Shown in pieces: positions 55,713 to 63,135 of a stretch of 64,000 nt of DNA. The position numbers were made by a program, and so were the translations under genes. The notes under the pieces were generated by a model. The model saw only the letters and a list, made by a program, of their open reading frames with translations. It was not told where the DNA came from and searched no databases. Source of the DNA: Amycolatopsis antarctica (lineage in GTDB: Bacteria; Actinomycetota; Actinomycetes; Mycobacteriales; Pseudonocardiaceae); contig NZ_NKYE01000001.1 of the NCBI RefSeq assembly GCF_002262875.1, positions 124,001-188,000 of the forward strand. The letters run 5' to 3'. Positions within the stretch are counted from its first letter, which is position 1, and the number at the start of each line of letters is the position of its first letter.

Positions 55713-56351
55713 TCAGCAGACGGCCAGGACGGAAGCGAGCGCGTCGTGCTCGGCCTGGTCGGCCGACAGCGCGTACTTCGCCTTCACTCGGACCCAGTCG
55801 CGGGCGTATCCGCACCGGTCGAGATCCGGCAGCCACTTCGCCGGGTCCTGGTCACCCTTCGAGCGGTTGGACTTCGCCGAGACGGCGACCAGCACCTCCG
55901 GGTCGTTCGCGTAGCGCCGCCGGTCCTCACGGCTCCACTGCCGGGGGCCCACCCGGCGACCGTTCTCCACCCGCCCGGACCGCTGCACCTCGGCGAGCGG
56001 CACGATGTGGTCCACGTCCAGCGAGCGGGCGCTGGTGATCGTCTGCCCGTCGTAGACGCTCGTCCACTCGCCGCCGGTGATCGCGCAGCTCCCGCCGGTC
56101 GTGACCTCCCGGCCCTCCGCGCGCAGCACCGTCTCCCGCGTGTCACAGCCGTCGGCGACCTGGGACCAGTGCGGCCAGTCGTCCCGGTCGTAGTGCGCGC
56201 CGGTGTCCTCGGTCGCGATCGGCAGGGCGGCGAGATCCGCCGGGGCGGCGGGGGCCGACTCGGCCAGCCCAGCGGGCAGCTCGCACGCCGTCAACGACAC
56301 CGCGAACGCCGCCGTGGCAAGGGAAACAGCGATGGCGCGCGGCGCGTTCAC
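55713..56351 (-). CDS. Lipoprotein HNH endonuclease (DUF1524 family)
   Basis: A 212-residue secreted nuclease. GTG 56351 with GGAGGT upstream begins a lipoprotein signal ending LTACEL (lipobox LTAC), so the mature protein is probably membrane-anchored. The HNH/DUF1524 active site is ARSLDVDHIVPLAEVQRSG. Further conserved parts are RYANDPEVLVAVSAKSNRSK and WLPDLDRCGYARDWVRVKAK. Such actinobacterial nucleases act on extracellular DNA. No immunity partner is seen. Confidence 0.85.
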   Translation of the reverse strand: MNAPRAIAVSLATAAFAVSLTACELPAGLAESAPAAPADLAALPIATEDTGAHYDRDDWPHWSQVADGCDTRETVLRAEGREVTTGGSCAITGGEWTSVYDGQTITSARSLDVDHIVPLAEVQRSGRVENGRRVGPRQWSREDRRRYANDPEVLVAVSAKSNRSKGDQDPAKWLPDLDRCGYARDWVRVKAKYALSADQAEHDALASVLAVC

Positions 56352-56519
56352 GGTGGGACCTCCTGAGAACCGGCGGGGAAGAGGTGATCTTTCCAGGCGT
56401 ACCTCGCCGCACGGTCTCGGCGCGCCGTCCCCCGGCCGTGCTCCACGACGCATTTATTCGATTCGTTCCGATGATCGGCTACGGCAAGGTGGTCGGTGAG
56501 ACAGGGAAGAGGTGCGGGA

Positions 56520-57413
56520 GTGATCGAACTCGCCGACGGACGCATGCTGGCGTGGACGGAATGGGGCCCGGCGGACGGACATCCGGTGCTGTTCTGTACC
56601 GGCGCTGGCATGAGCGGTTCGCTCGGTTTCGGGCTGGACGTACTGGCACGGCTGGGAATCCGGTTGCTTGCCGTGGACCGGCCCGGCCTCGGGCGGTCCA
56701 CGTCCAACCCCGCGGGAACGCTGCGGACCTGGGCCGCCGACATCGGTCAACTGGCCGGACGGCTGAACCTGCGAGAGGTCACCGCGGTCGGCTTCTCGCA
56801 GGGCGCACCGTTCGCGCTGGCCCTCGCCGGGGCCGGTCCGGCACGGGCCGTGGCCGTCGTCGCCGGGACCGACGAACTCACCGCCGTACGGCACCTGGTG
56901 ACCGACGAGGTGGCCGCCATGCTCGACGCGATCGCCGCTGACCCGTCCGCCGCGGAACGCCGGTTCGCCGCCACGACGACCGCGGAATCCTTGTGGCAAA
57001 TGGTGATCCGGTTCAGCGGCATCCCTGACCGGGATTTCCACGGTGAGTCCGGGTTCGCCGCCGCCTACCGGGCCTGCCTCACCGAGGGGTTCCGCGGCGG
57101 GGCCGGCGGGTACGCACGTGACCTCGTCACGGCGAGCACGCCGTGGACGGTGTGTCCCGAGGACGTCACCGCACCGGTGGACCTCTGGTACGGCTTGCTC
57201 GACACCAGCCCGGTCCACTCGCCCGACTTCGGCGCCACCCTCGCGTTGCGGCTACCGGACGCCCGGCTGCACACCATCGAGGACGAGGGCAGCTCGATCC
57301 TGTGGAACCGCGCCCCGGAGATCCTGGAGACGCTGCTCCGCCGGGCTTCGCTCCTCCCACCGGAGGGCGTCACGTTCCCAGGAAGCGCAGCACCGCCAAC
57401 ACCCGGCGACTGA
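56520..57413 (+). CDS. Alpha/beta hydrolase
   Basis: A 297-residue hydrolase. It has LFCTGAGMSGSLGFGLDVLA, LLAVDRPGLGRST (the DRPGxG oxyanion loop) and the nucleophile elbow VGFSQGAPFALALA. The C-terminal cap resembles proline-iminopeptidase-like or hydroxynitrile-type families. The acid/His pair is less obvious (DLWYGLLDTSPVHSPDF), so activity is not certain. GTG 56520 is chosen with GAAGAGG upstream. Its last 44 bases overlap the convergent response-regulator gene. Confidence 0.78.
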   Translation: MIELADGRMLAWTEWGPADGHPVLFCTGAGMSGSLGFGLDVLARLGIRLLAVDRPGLGRSTSNPAGTLRTWAADIGQLAGRLNLREVTAVGFSQGAPFALALAGAGPARAVAVVAGTDELTAVRHLVTDEVAAMLDAIAADPSAAERRFAATTTAESLWQMVIRFSGIPDRDFHGESGFAAAYRACLTEGFRGGAGGYARDLVTASTPWTVCPEDVTAPVDLWYGLLDTSPVHSPDFGATLALRLPDARLHTIEDEGSSILWNRAPEILETLLRRASLLPPEGVTFPGSAAPPTPGD

Positions 57414-58026
57414 ATCCGTTGGTGTGCGCCAGATCGAGCTTGTCGAAGATCGCGTTCACGTGCTTTTCAACCGCGCTCTGTGAAACGTGCAGCGTCGCGG
57501 CGATCCCGGCATTGGTGTGCCCCTGCGCCATCAGTTCCAGCACCCCGTGCTCCCGCGGAGTCAGCCGCCCCAGCGGATCCGCGCGGGTGGTTCGCGCGAG
57601 GAGTCTGCGCACCACCTCCGGGTCGAAGGCCGCGCCGCCGGACGCGACCCGCTCCAGCGCTTCCAGGAACTCTCCGACCTGGGTGACGCGGTCCTTCAGC
57701 AGATAGCCCACCTTGCCCGTCTCGGTGCCGATCAGTTCCGCCGCGTACCGCGTCTCGACATACTGCGAGAGCACCAGCACGGCCACCTCGGGGAAACCGG
57801 CCCGGATCCGCAACGCCGCTCGCAGGCCCTCGTCGGAATGGGTGGGCGGCATCCGGACGTCGGTCACCACGACGTCCGGCCGGTAGGCGGCTGTCGCCGC
57901 CTGCAGTGCGTCGGCATCACCGACCGCGGCCACCACCTCGTGCTCCTCCTCGGTCAGCAGCCGGATCAGCCCCTCCCGCAGCAGCGTCGAGTCCTCGGCG
58001 AGGATCACCCGCAGACCGCCCGTCAT
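57370..58026 (-). CDS. NarL/LuxR family response regulator
   Basis: A 218-residue regulator. Receiver domain: RVILAEDSTLLREGLIRLL (acidic pocket), VVVTDVRMPP (phospho-acceptor Asp), VLSQYVET and GYLLKDRV (Lys). The C-terminal LuxR helix-turn-helix is LTPREHGVLELMAQGHTNAG then IAATLHVSQSAVEKHVNAIF. It pairs with the overlapping histidine kinase upstream. Targets unknown. Confidence 0.92.
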   Translation of the reverse strand: MTGGLRVILAEDSTLLREGLIRLLTEEEHEVVAAVGDADALQAATAAYRPDVVVTDVRMPPTHSDEGLRAALRIRAGFPEVAVLVLSQYVETRYAAELIGTETGKVGYLLKDRVTQVGEFLEALERVASGGAAFDPEVVRRLLARTTRADPLGRLTPREHGVLELMAQGHTNAGIAATLHVSQSAVEKHVNAIFDKLDLAHTNGFSRRVLAVLRFLGT

Positions 58027-59386
58027 CCGTACCGCCCTTTCCGAAGCGCCGCTCTGCCGTGCGCTGGGTCGTTGGTGTGCCGGGCTGCTCCGGCGCGGGC
58101 GGTTCTGCGTGGGTGTCGTTCCGCCCACGGTCCGAGCGACACGGCAGCTCCGCCATGACCAGAGTCGGCCCGCCGGAGGGACTGTGCACCCTGAACTGCC
58201 CGTCCACGGCCGCCACTCGCCGGGCGAGCCCGGACAGCCCACCACCGAAAACGTCCGCGCCACCGCAGCCGTCGTCGCGCACCCTGACCCGGAGCCGTTC
58301 GGCACCCTGCGCCACGTTCACCTCGATCAGGCTCGACCCGGCGTGCTTGATCGCGTTGTTCACCGCCTCCGAGGCGACAAAGTAGGCGGCCGTCTCGATC
58401 GCCGGATCCGGTCGCCCCGTCAGTACGCAGTCCACCCGGATCGGTACCTGTGAACGCTCTGCCAGCGAGTCCAGCGCCGCGCCGAGCCCGCCGTCGTCCA
58501 GCGCGATCGGGTACATCCGCCAGGTGACCTCTCGCAGGTCGCGCAGCACGTTCTGGGACTCTTCGTGCGCCTGCCGGAGCAGCTCCGCCGAGCGTGTGGC
58601 GTCATCGGTGCGGCGGGCACGGCCCAGCAGCATCCCCAGCGCCACGAGCCGTTGCTGCACGCCGTCGTGCAGGTCGCGCTCGATCCGCCGCCGCTCACCG
58701 TCGACTGCCTCCACGACCTGCGCCCGCGTGGTCGCCAGTTGCGAGACCCTGCGCAGCAGCAACTCCGCCCGGCTCGGGCCGAGGAAGCGCCCCGCCAGCA
58801 CGCGATCCAGCGAGGCGACACCGACCAGGCCCTGCACCGCGAGGAACGCCAGCAGTGCGCCGCCGAGCAGGTAGACGAACGGGTCGTACCAGGTCAGCGG
58901 TGAGCCGCCGCCGGGAGCGGTCCCGTGCAGCATCTGCCAGGTCACCACCGCACCAGAGGCCAGGCCGATCACGATGAGCAGGAAGATCCCTGCACCCAGG
59001 CCGCCCACCACACAGCGCAGCGCCAGGTAGGTCAGCGCCCGGTCGCCCGCCGGCTTGCTCTGCTCGCCGAGATAACGGGCCAGCCTGCGGCGTTCGAGTT
59101 CGGCCAGTCGGCGGGCGCCGCGGTACACCTGGCGCCTGCTCGCCGGGATCGGCGACAGCAGACATGCGAGCAGCACGTACGCGAACTCCGGGAACGCGGT
59201 CACCGCCCCCAGTGCCAGACCCACCGTGACCGAAACGGGCCCGCGAGGGCCGACTGCGCCATCAGTGCGGTCAGCACTGTCGGCGCCGGCGGCACTGTCG
59301 GCAGGTTTCGGCCCGGTGGCGACGGAGAACACAGTAAGGAGATTAGCGGCGCTCTCACCGGCGGTCCCTGCGGTTTTCCGCAGCAT
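57917..59386 (-). CDS. NarL-type sensor histidine kinase
   Basis: A membrane sensor kinase of about 489 residues (start uncertain; ATG 59386 used, TTG 59419 possible). Three hydrophobic segments lie in the N-terminal half: VGLALGAVTAFPEFAYVLLA, GLGAGIFLLIVIGLASGAVV and YLLGGALLAFLAVQGLVGVA. The HisKA_3 box is RIERDLHDGVQQRLVALGML. The ATPase has ASEAVNNAIKHAGSS and VRVRDDGCGGADVFGGGLSG. The conserved domain ends at about LVMAELPCRS, near 58150. The remaining 75 residues overlap the response-regulator start by 110 bases and look unconserved. Confidence 0.88.
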   Translation of the reverse strand: MLRKTAGTAGESAANLLTVFSVATGPKPADSAAGADSADRTDGAVGPRGPVSVTVGLALGAVTAFPEFAYVLLACLLSPIPASRRQVYRGARRLAELERRRLARYLGEQSKPAGDRALTYLALRCVVGGLGAGIFLLIVIGLASGAVVTWQMLHGTAPGGGSPLTWYDPFVYLLGGALLAFLAVQGLVGVASLDRVLAGRFLGPSRAELLLRRVSQLATTRAQVVEAVDGERRRIERDLHDGVQQRLVALGMLLGRARRTDDATRSAELLRQAHEESQNVLRDLREVTWRMYPIALDDGGLGAALDSLAERSQVPIRVDCVLTGRPDPAIETAAYFVASEAVNNAIKHAGSSLIEVNVAQGAERLRVRVRDDGCGGADVFGGGLSGLARRVAAVDGQFRVHSPSGGPTLVMAELPCRSDRGRNDTHAEPPAPEQPGTPTTQRTAERRFGKGGTDDGRSAGDPRRGLDAAAGGADPAADRGGARGGGRGR

Positions 59387-59494
59387 CACCCTGCGGATAA
59401 CAACAGACAATATGGACAATTACCTCAGGGTGCGGAACTCAGCGGCTCCATAGCCTCGTTGTAGATGCGACGCCGACGACCACGAGAGGGCTCC

Positions 59495-60349
59495 ATGAGC
59501 ACAGAGCTGACCGCGCAGGCCGATCAGTCGATGGGCGGCCTGGCCGGCTGGGCCGTCGACCTGATGGACTCCATGGGCGGTGTCGGAGCTGCCCTGATCG
59601 TCGGGCTGGACAACCTGTTTCCGCCGATCCCCAGCGAGCTGGTTCTGCCGCTGGCCGGGTTCACCGCCAGCAGGGGCACCTTCAGCCTGGCCGGCGCGCT
59701 CTTCTGGACCACTCTCGGTTCGGTCGTCGGCGCGATCATCGTCTACTACCTCGGCATGGCGCTCGGCCGTGATCGCACCCGCGCCCTGATCGCCAAGATC
59801 CCGCTGGTCAAGACCGAGGACTTCGACAAGACCGAGGCGTGGTTCGCCAAACACGGCACCAAGGCCGTCTTCTTCGGCCGGATGGTGCCCATCTTCCGCA
59901 GCGTCATCTCGCTGCCCGCCGGGATCGAGCGGATGCCGCTGTGGAAGTTCCTCTCCCTCACCACCCTCGGCAGCCTGCTCTGGAACACCGTGTTCGTTCT
60001 GGCCGGCTACCTGCTGGGGGAGAACTGGCACGTTGTCGAGGGGTACGCCGGTGTCTTCCAGAAGGTCGTCATCGGTCTCGTCGTGCTCGCGGTCGGTTAC
60101 TTCGTCTACACCCGGGTCCGCAACCGCCGCAAAGGCAATGGCGGGAGCGATGGCGGGGGCGGCGACGGTGACGACGGTGGCGACCACACACAGGACACCG
60201 TCGTCTTCAGCGCCATCGGCCAGACCGGCAGGACCCCCGACAGCAGGGCTCCCCAAGGCAGGACCGCTACCGGTGGCAGGGCCGGTGTCGAAGCCGACAC
60301 CGCGATACTGCCTGCCGTTCCCGGCAGGCGGCCACCGCGCCACCGCTGA
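59495..60349 (+). CDS. DedA family membrane protein
   Basis: A 284-residue member of the DedA/SNARE-associated family (lipid scramblase-like). Conserved: LDNLFPPIPSELVLPLAGF, FGRMVPIFRSVISLPAG (the arginine-containing re-entrant motif) and LTTLGSLLWNTVFVLAGYLLG. About five membrane segments are followed by a 70-residue hydrophilic Gly/Asp-rich tail. CGAGAGGG precedes ATG 59495. Role: envelope phospholipid or undecaprenyl-phosphate flipping, by family. Confidence 0.88.
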   Translation: MSTELTAQADQSMGGLAGWAVDLMDSMGGVGAALIVGLDNLFPPIPSELVLPLAGFTASRGTFSLAGALFWTTLGSVVGAIIVYYLGMALGRDRTRALIAKIPLVKTEDFDKTEAWFAKHGTKAVFFGRMVPIFRSVISLPAGIERMPLWKFLSLTTLGSLLWNTVFVLAGYLLGENWHVVEGYAGVFQKVVIGLVVLAVGYFVYTRVRNRRKGNGGSDGGGGDGDDGGDHTQDTVVFSAIGQTGRTPDSRAPQGRTATGGRAGVEADTAILPAVPGRRPPRHR

Positions 60350-60387
60350 CCGTGGTGGCCCCGGCCGGGGCCACCACGGGACGGCCC

Positions 60388-62826
60388 TCAGGCCGCCTGC
60401 GCCACCGGTGCCGAGGCAGGTGCCAGCGCGACGTCCAGTGCTTCCCGGACACTCGCCACCGCGTGCACGTCGAGCTGGGCGAGCACTTCGGCGGGCACGT
60501 CGTCCAGGTCCGGCTCGTTGCGCTTCGGGATGATCACCGTCGACATCCCGGCGCGGTGGGCGGCGAGCAGCTTCTGCTTCACCCCGCCGATCGGCAGCAC
60601 CCGTCCGGTCAGCGACACCTCACCGGTCATCGCCACATCCCCGCGAACCGCCCGGCCCGACAGCAGCGAGGCCAGCGCCGTGGTCATGGTGACCCCGGCG
60701 GACGGGCCGTCCTTCGGCACCGCGCCGGCCGGCACGTGGACGTGCACGCCGCGGTCCTTCAAGTCGCCGACCGGCAACTCCAGCTCCGCCCCGCGCGAAC
60801 GGAGGTACGACAACGCGATCTGCGCCGACTCCTTCATCACGTCACCGAGTTGCCCGGTCAGGGTCAGGCCCGTGCCCCCGGACTCCGCGTCCGCCAGTGA
60901 GGCCTCCACGAACAGCACGTCGCCACCCGCACCGGTCACCGCCAGACCCGTCGCCACGCCCGGGATCGCCGTTCGCTGCGTCGACTCCGGCAGCGAGGAC
61001 TCCGGCAGGTGCCGAGGGTGGCCCAGGTAGCGGTCGAGGTCGGCGGCCTCCACCGTCACCGGCAGTGCCGTCTCCTCCAAAGCGACCTTCGTGGCGATCT
61101 TGCGCAGCACCTTCGCGATCGTCCGGTTCGCGTCGCGCACGCCCGCCTCACGGGTGTACTCGGCGGCGATCCGGCTCAGCGCCGCATCGGTCAGCGTCAC
61201 ATCCGCCTGCTCCAGCCCGGCCCGTTCCAGCTCCCGGGGAAGCAGGTGGTCGCGGCCGATGGTCACCTTCTCGTGCTCGGTGTACCCGTCGAGCGTCACC
61301 AGTTCCATCCGGTCCAGCAACGGCCCCGGGATCGTCTCCAGCGCGTTCGCCGTGGCCAGGAACACCACATCCGACAGGTCCAGCTCCACCTCGAGGTAGT
61401 GGTCGCGGAACGTGTGGTTCTGCTCCGGGTCGAGGACTTCCAGCAACGCGGCCGTCGGGTCACCCCGGTAGTCCGCGCCCACCTTGTCCACCTCGTCCAG
61501 CAGCACCACGGGATTCATCGACCCCGCCTCCTTGATCGCCCGGACCACCCGGCCCGGCATCGCACCGACGTAGGTACGCCGGTGCCCGCGGATCTCCGCC
61601 TCGTCCCGGATACCGCCCAGCGCGACCCGGACGAACTCCCGGCCCATCGCCGTGGCAACGGACTCGCCGAGCGAGGTCTTGCCGACGCCCGGCGGGCCGA
61701 CCAGCGCCAGCACCGCCCCATGCCGCCGCGACCCCGGCCGGGCGGCCTCCTCGCCCGCGTCCGCCTCGGCGCGCGCGTCCCGCTCGGCCCGGCGCTCACG
61801 CACCGCCAGGTACTCGATGATGCGTTCCTTCACGTCGTCCAGTCCGGCGTGGTCGGCGTCCAGCACGGTGCGCGCCCCGGCGATGTCGTGCACGTCGGTG
61901 GTGCGCTCCTGCCACGGCATCTCCAGCACCGTGTCCAGCCAGGTACGTATCCAGCCGCCCTCCGGCGACTGCTCCGAGGTCCGCTCCAGTTTGTCCACTT
62001 CGGACAGTGCGGCCGTGCGCACCCGCTCCGGCAGATCAGCGGCCTCGACGCGGGCGCGGTAGTCGTCGTCCTCGCCGCCGGAGCCGTCCAGCTCGCCGAG
62101 TTCCTTACGGATCGCGTCGAGCTGGCGGCGCAGCAGGAACTCCTTCTGCTGCTTCTCCATACCGTCCGCGACGTCCTTCCGGATCGTGTCGCTGACCTCC
62201 AGCTCCGCCAGATACTCCCGAGTCGATTCCAGTGCCTTCTCCAGCCGGGCCCCGACATCCAGCGTCCGCAGCAGGTCCAGCTTGCGCTCCACGCCCAGAT
62301 ACGGGGCGTTGCCTGCCAGGTCCGCGATGGCCGAGGGATCGTCGAGCTGCTGTACGGCGTCCACGAGCTGCCCGGCCCCGCGTTCCCGCAACACCGAGAT
62401 CACCACCGACCGGTACTCGGCGGCCAGCGTCCGGACACGCTCGTCGACCTCGCCCTCCACCAGATCCGTCGACCGGACCCAGCGCGCCTCGCCGGTGCCC
62501 TCGCCGGGCTCGCCGACCGAGGCGCGACGCAGACCGCGCAGGGCGACGGCCGAGGAACCGTCCGGCATCCGGCCGATCCGCTCGACGGCGGCGACCGTGC
62601 CGACTTCGGCGTTCTCGCCGTCGACCCGCGGCACGATCAGCACCTCGGCGCGGCCTGCCGCGGCCGAACGGATGCCCGGCATTGACGGCGCCGCCGCGGC
62701 CTTCGTCTGGGCGGCCTCCACCGCGGCGCGCGTCTCGGCGTCGGAAAGATCAAGCGGCACGACCATGCCGGGGAAGACGACATCGTCGTCGATGGGAAGG
62801 ATGGGTAGGAGGCGGCTCTCGCTCAT
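60388..62826 (-). CDS. lon: Lon, ATP-dependent serine protease
   Basis: An 812-residue LonA-type AAA+ protease. The N-terminal substrate domain begins LLPILPIDDDVVFPGMVVPL. Walker A is ALVGPPGVGKTSLGES (about 376-384). Walker B is VVLLDEVDKV (about 437). The proteolytic Ser lies in KDGPSAGVTMTTA (about 711) and the Lys in LPIGGVKQKLLAAHRAG (about 754). AAGGAG is seven bases before ATG 62826. A HAIR-type repeat lies 19 bases upstream, pointing to heat-shock control by HspR as in streptomycetes. Actinobacteria often use the proteasome as well; this lineage has Lon. Confidence 0.95.
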   Translation of the reverse strand: MSESRLLPILPIDDDVVFPGMVVPLDLSDAETRAAVEAAQTKAAAAPSMPGIRSAAAGRAEVLIVPRVDGENAEVGTVAAVERIGRMPDGSSAVALRGLRRASVGEPGEGTGEARWVRSTDLVEGEVDERVRTLAAEYRSVVISVLRERGAGQLVDAVQQLDDPSAIADLAGNAPYLGVERKLDLLRTLDVGARLEKALESTREYLAELEVSDTIRKDVADGMEKQQKEFLLRRQLDAIRKELGELDGSGGEDDDYRARVEAADLPERVRTAALSEVDKLERTSEQSPEGGWIRTWLDTVLEMPWQERTTDVHDIAGARTVLDADHAGLDDVKERIIEYLAVRERRAERDARAEADAGEEAARPGSRRHGAVLALVGPPGVGKTSLGESVATAMGREFVRVALGGIRDEAEIRGHRRTYVGAMPGRVVRAIKEAGSMNPVVLLDEVDKVGADYRGDPTAALLEVLDPEQNHTFRDHYLEVELDLSDVVFLATANALETIPGPLLDRMELVTLDGYTEHEKVTIGRDHLLPRELERAGLEQADVTLTDAALSRIAAEYTREAGVRDANRTIAKVLRKIATKVALEETALPVTVEAADLDRYLGHPRHLPESSLPESTQRTAIPGVATGLAVTGAGGDVLFVEASLADAESGGTGLTLTGQLGDVMKESAQIALSYLRSRGAELELPVGDLKDRGVHVHVPAGAVPKDGPSAGVTMTTALASLLSGRAVRGDVAMTGEVSLTGRVLPIGGVKQKLLAAHRAGMSTVIIPKRNEPDLDDVPAEVLAQLDVHAVASVREALDVALAPASAPVAQAA

Positions 62827-62844
62827 GTTTGCGCTCCTTCGAGT

Positions 62845-62865
62845 GTTGAGTGCACTTGGCTCAAC
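62845..62865. promoter_or_regulatory. HAIR element (HspR site) upstream of lon
   Basis: GTTGAGT-N7-GCTCAAC is a 7-7-7 inverted repeat. It is close to the HspR consensus CTTGAGT-N7-ACTCAAG, with changes at the outer bases and one inner base. It sits 19-39 bases before lon. Confidence 0.7.
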
Positions 62866-62913
62866 TTCGCCGGAGCCGCGTTTGTTTCCGCAGGTTGTTC
62901 GCTTCTGGCGAGC

Positions 62914-62958
62914 GTGATTCCGCTCGCGGCCGGGAATACGCCCGCCGGATGGTGGTGA
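62914..62958 (+). CDS. Putative Trp leader peptide (VIPLAAGNTPAGWW)
   Basis: A 14-codon frame, GTG 62914 to TGA 62956-62958, ends with two consecutive Trp codons (TGGTGG at 62950-62955). It stands 177 bases before a DAHP synthase gene. Tandem codons for the pathway product directly ahead of RNA hairpins are the hallmark of ribosome-mediated attenuation. No good ribosome site precedes the GTG, which is the main weakness. Confidence 0.5.
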   Translation: MIPLAAGNTPAGWW

Positions 62959-63092
62959 GTCGCCCACAACATTCACCCCTACGCCGAGCCGGATATGCCT
63001 AGGCTCGGCCCTGACGGGTCGCCACCCGTCACTCGCCACCCACCACTCACCGGCCCGGCCGGTAGAGGCGAGCCGGCCCCGGCCGGCCTCGC
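62951..63092 (+). promoter_or_regulatory. Putative transcription attenuator/leader with competing hairpins
   Basis: Perfect hairpins: GCCGAGCC/GGCTCGGC (62983-62990 with 63002-63009) and TGACGGGT/ACCCGTCA (63012-63019 with 63024-63031, four-base loop). A GC-rich hairpin, GCGAG...CTCGC, lies around 63068-63092. The Trp-codon region GGTGGTGAGT (62951-62960) can pair with ACTCGCCACC (63031-63040) over ten positions with one G-U. CTCGCC (63032-63037) can alternatively pair with GGCGAG (63067-63072). These pairings are mutually exclusive, as an attenuator requires. Confidence 0.45.
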
Positions 63093-63135
63093 AGTGGGTC
63101 GGCAGCGCGGTGCGGCTCGCGGAAAGGAACGCCCG

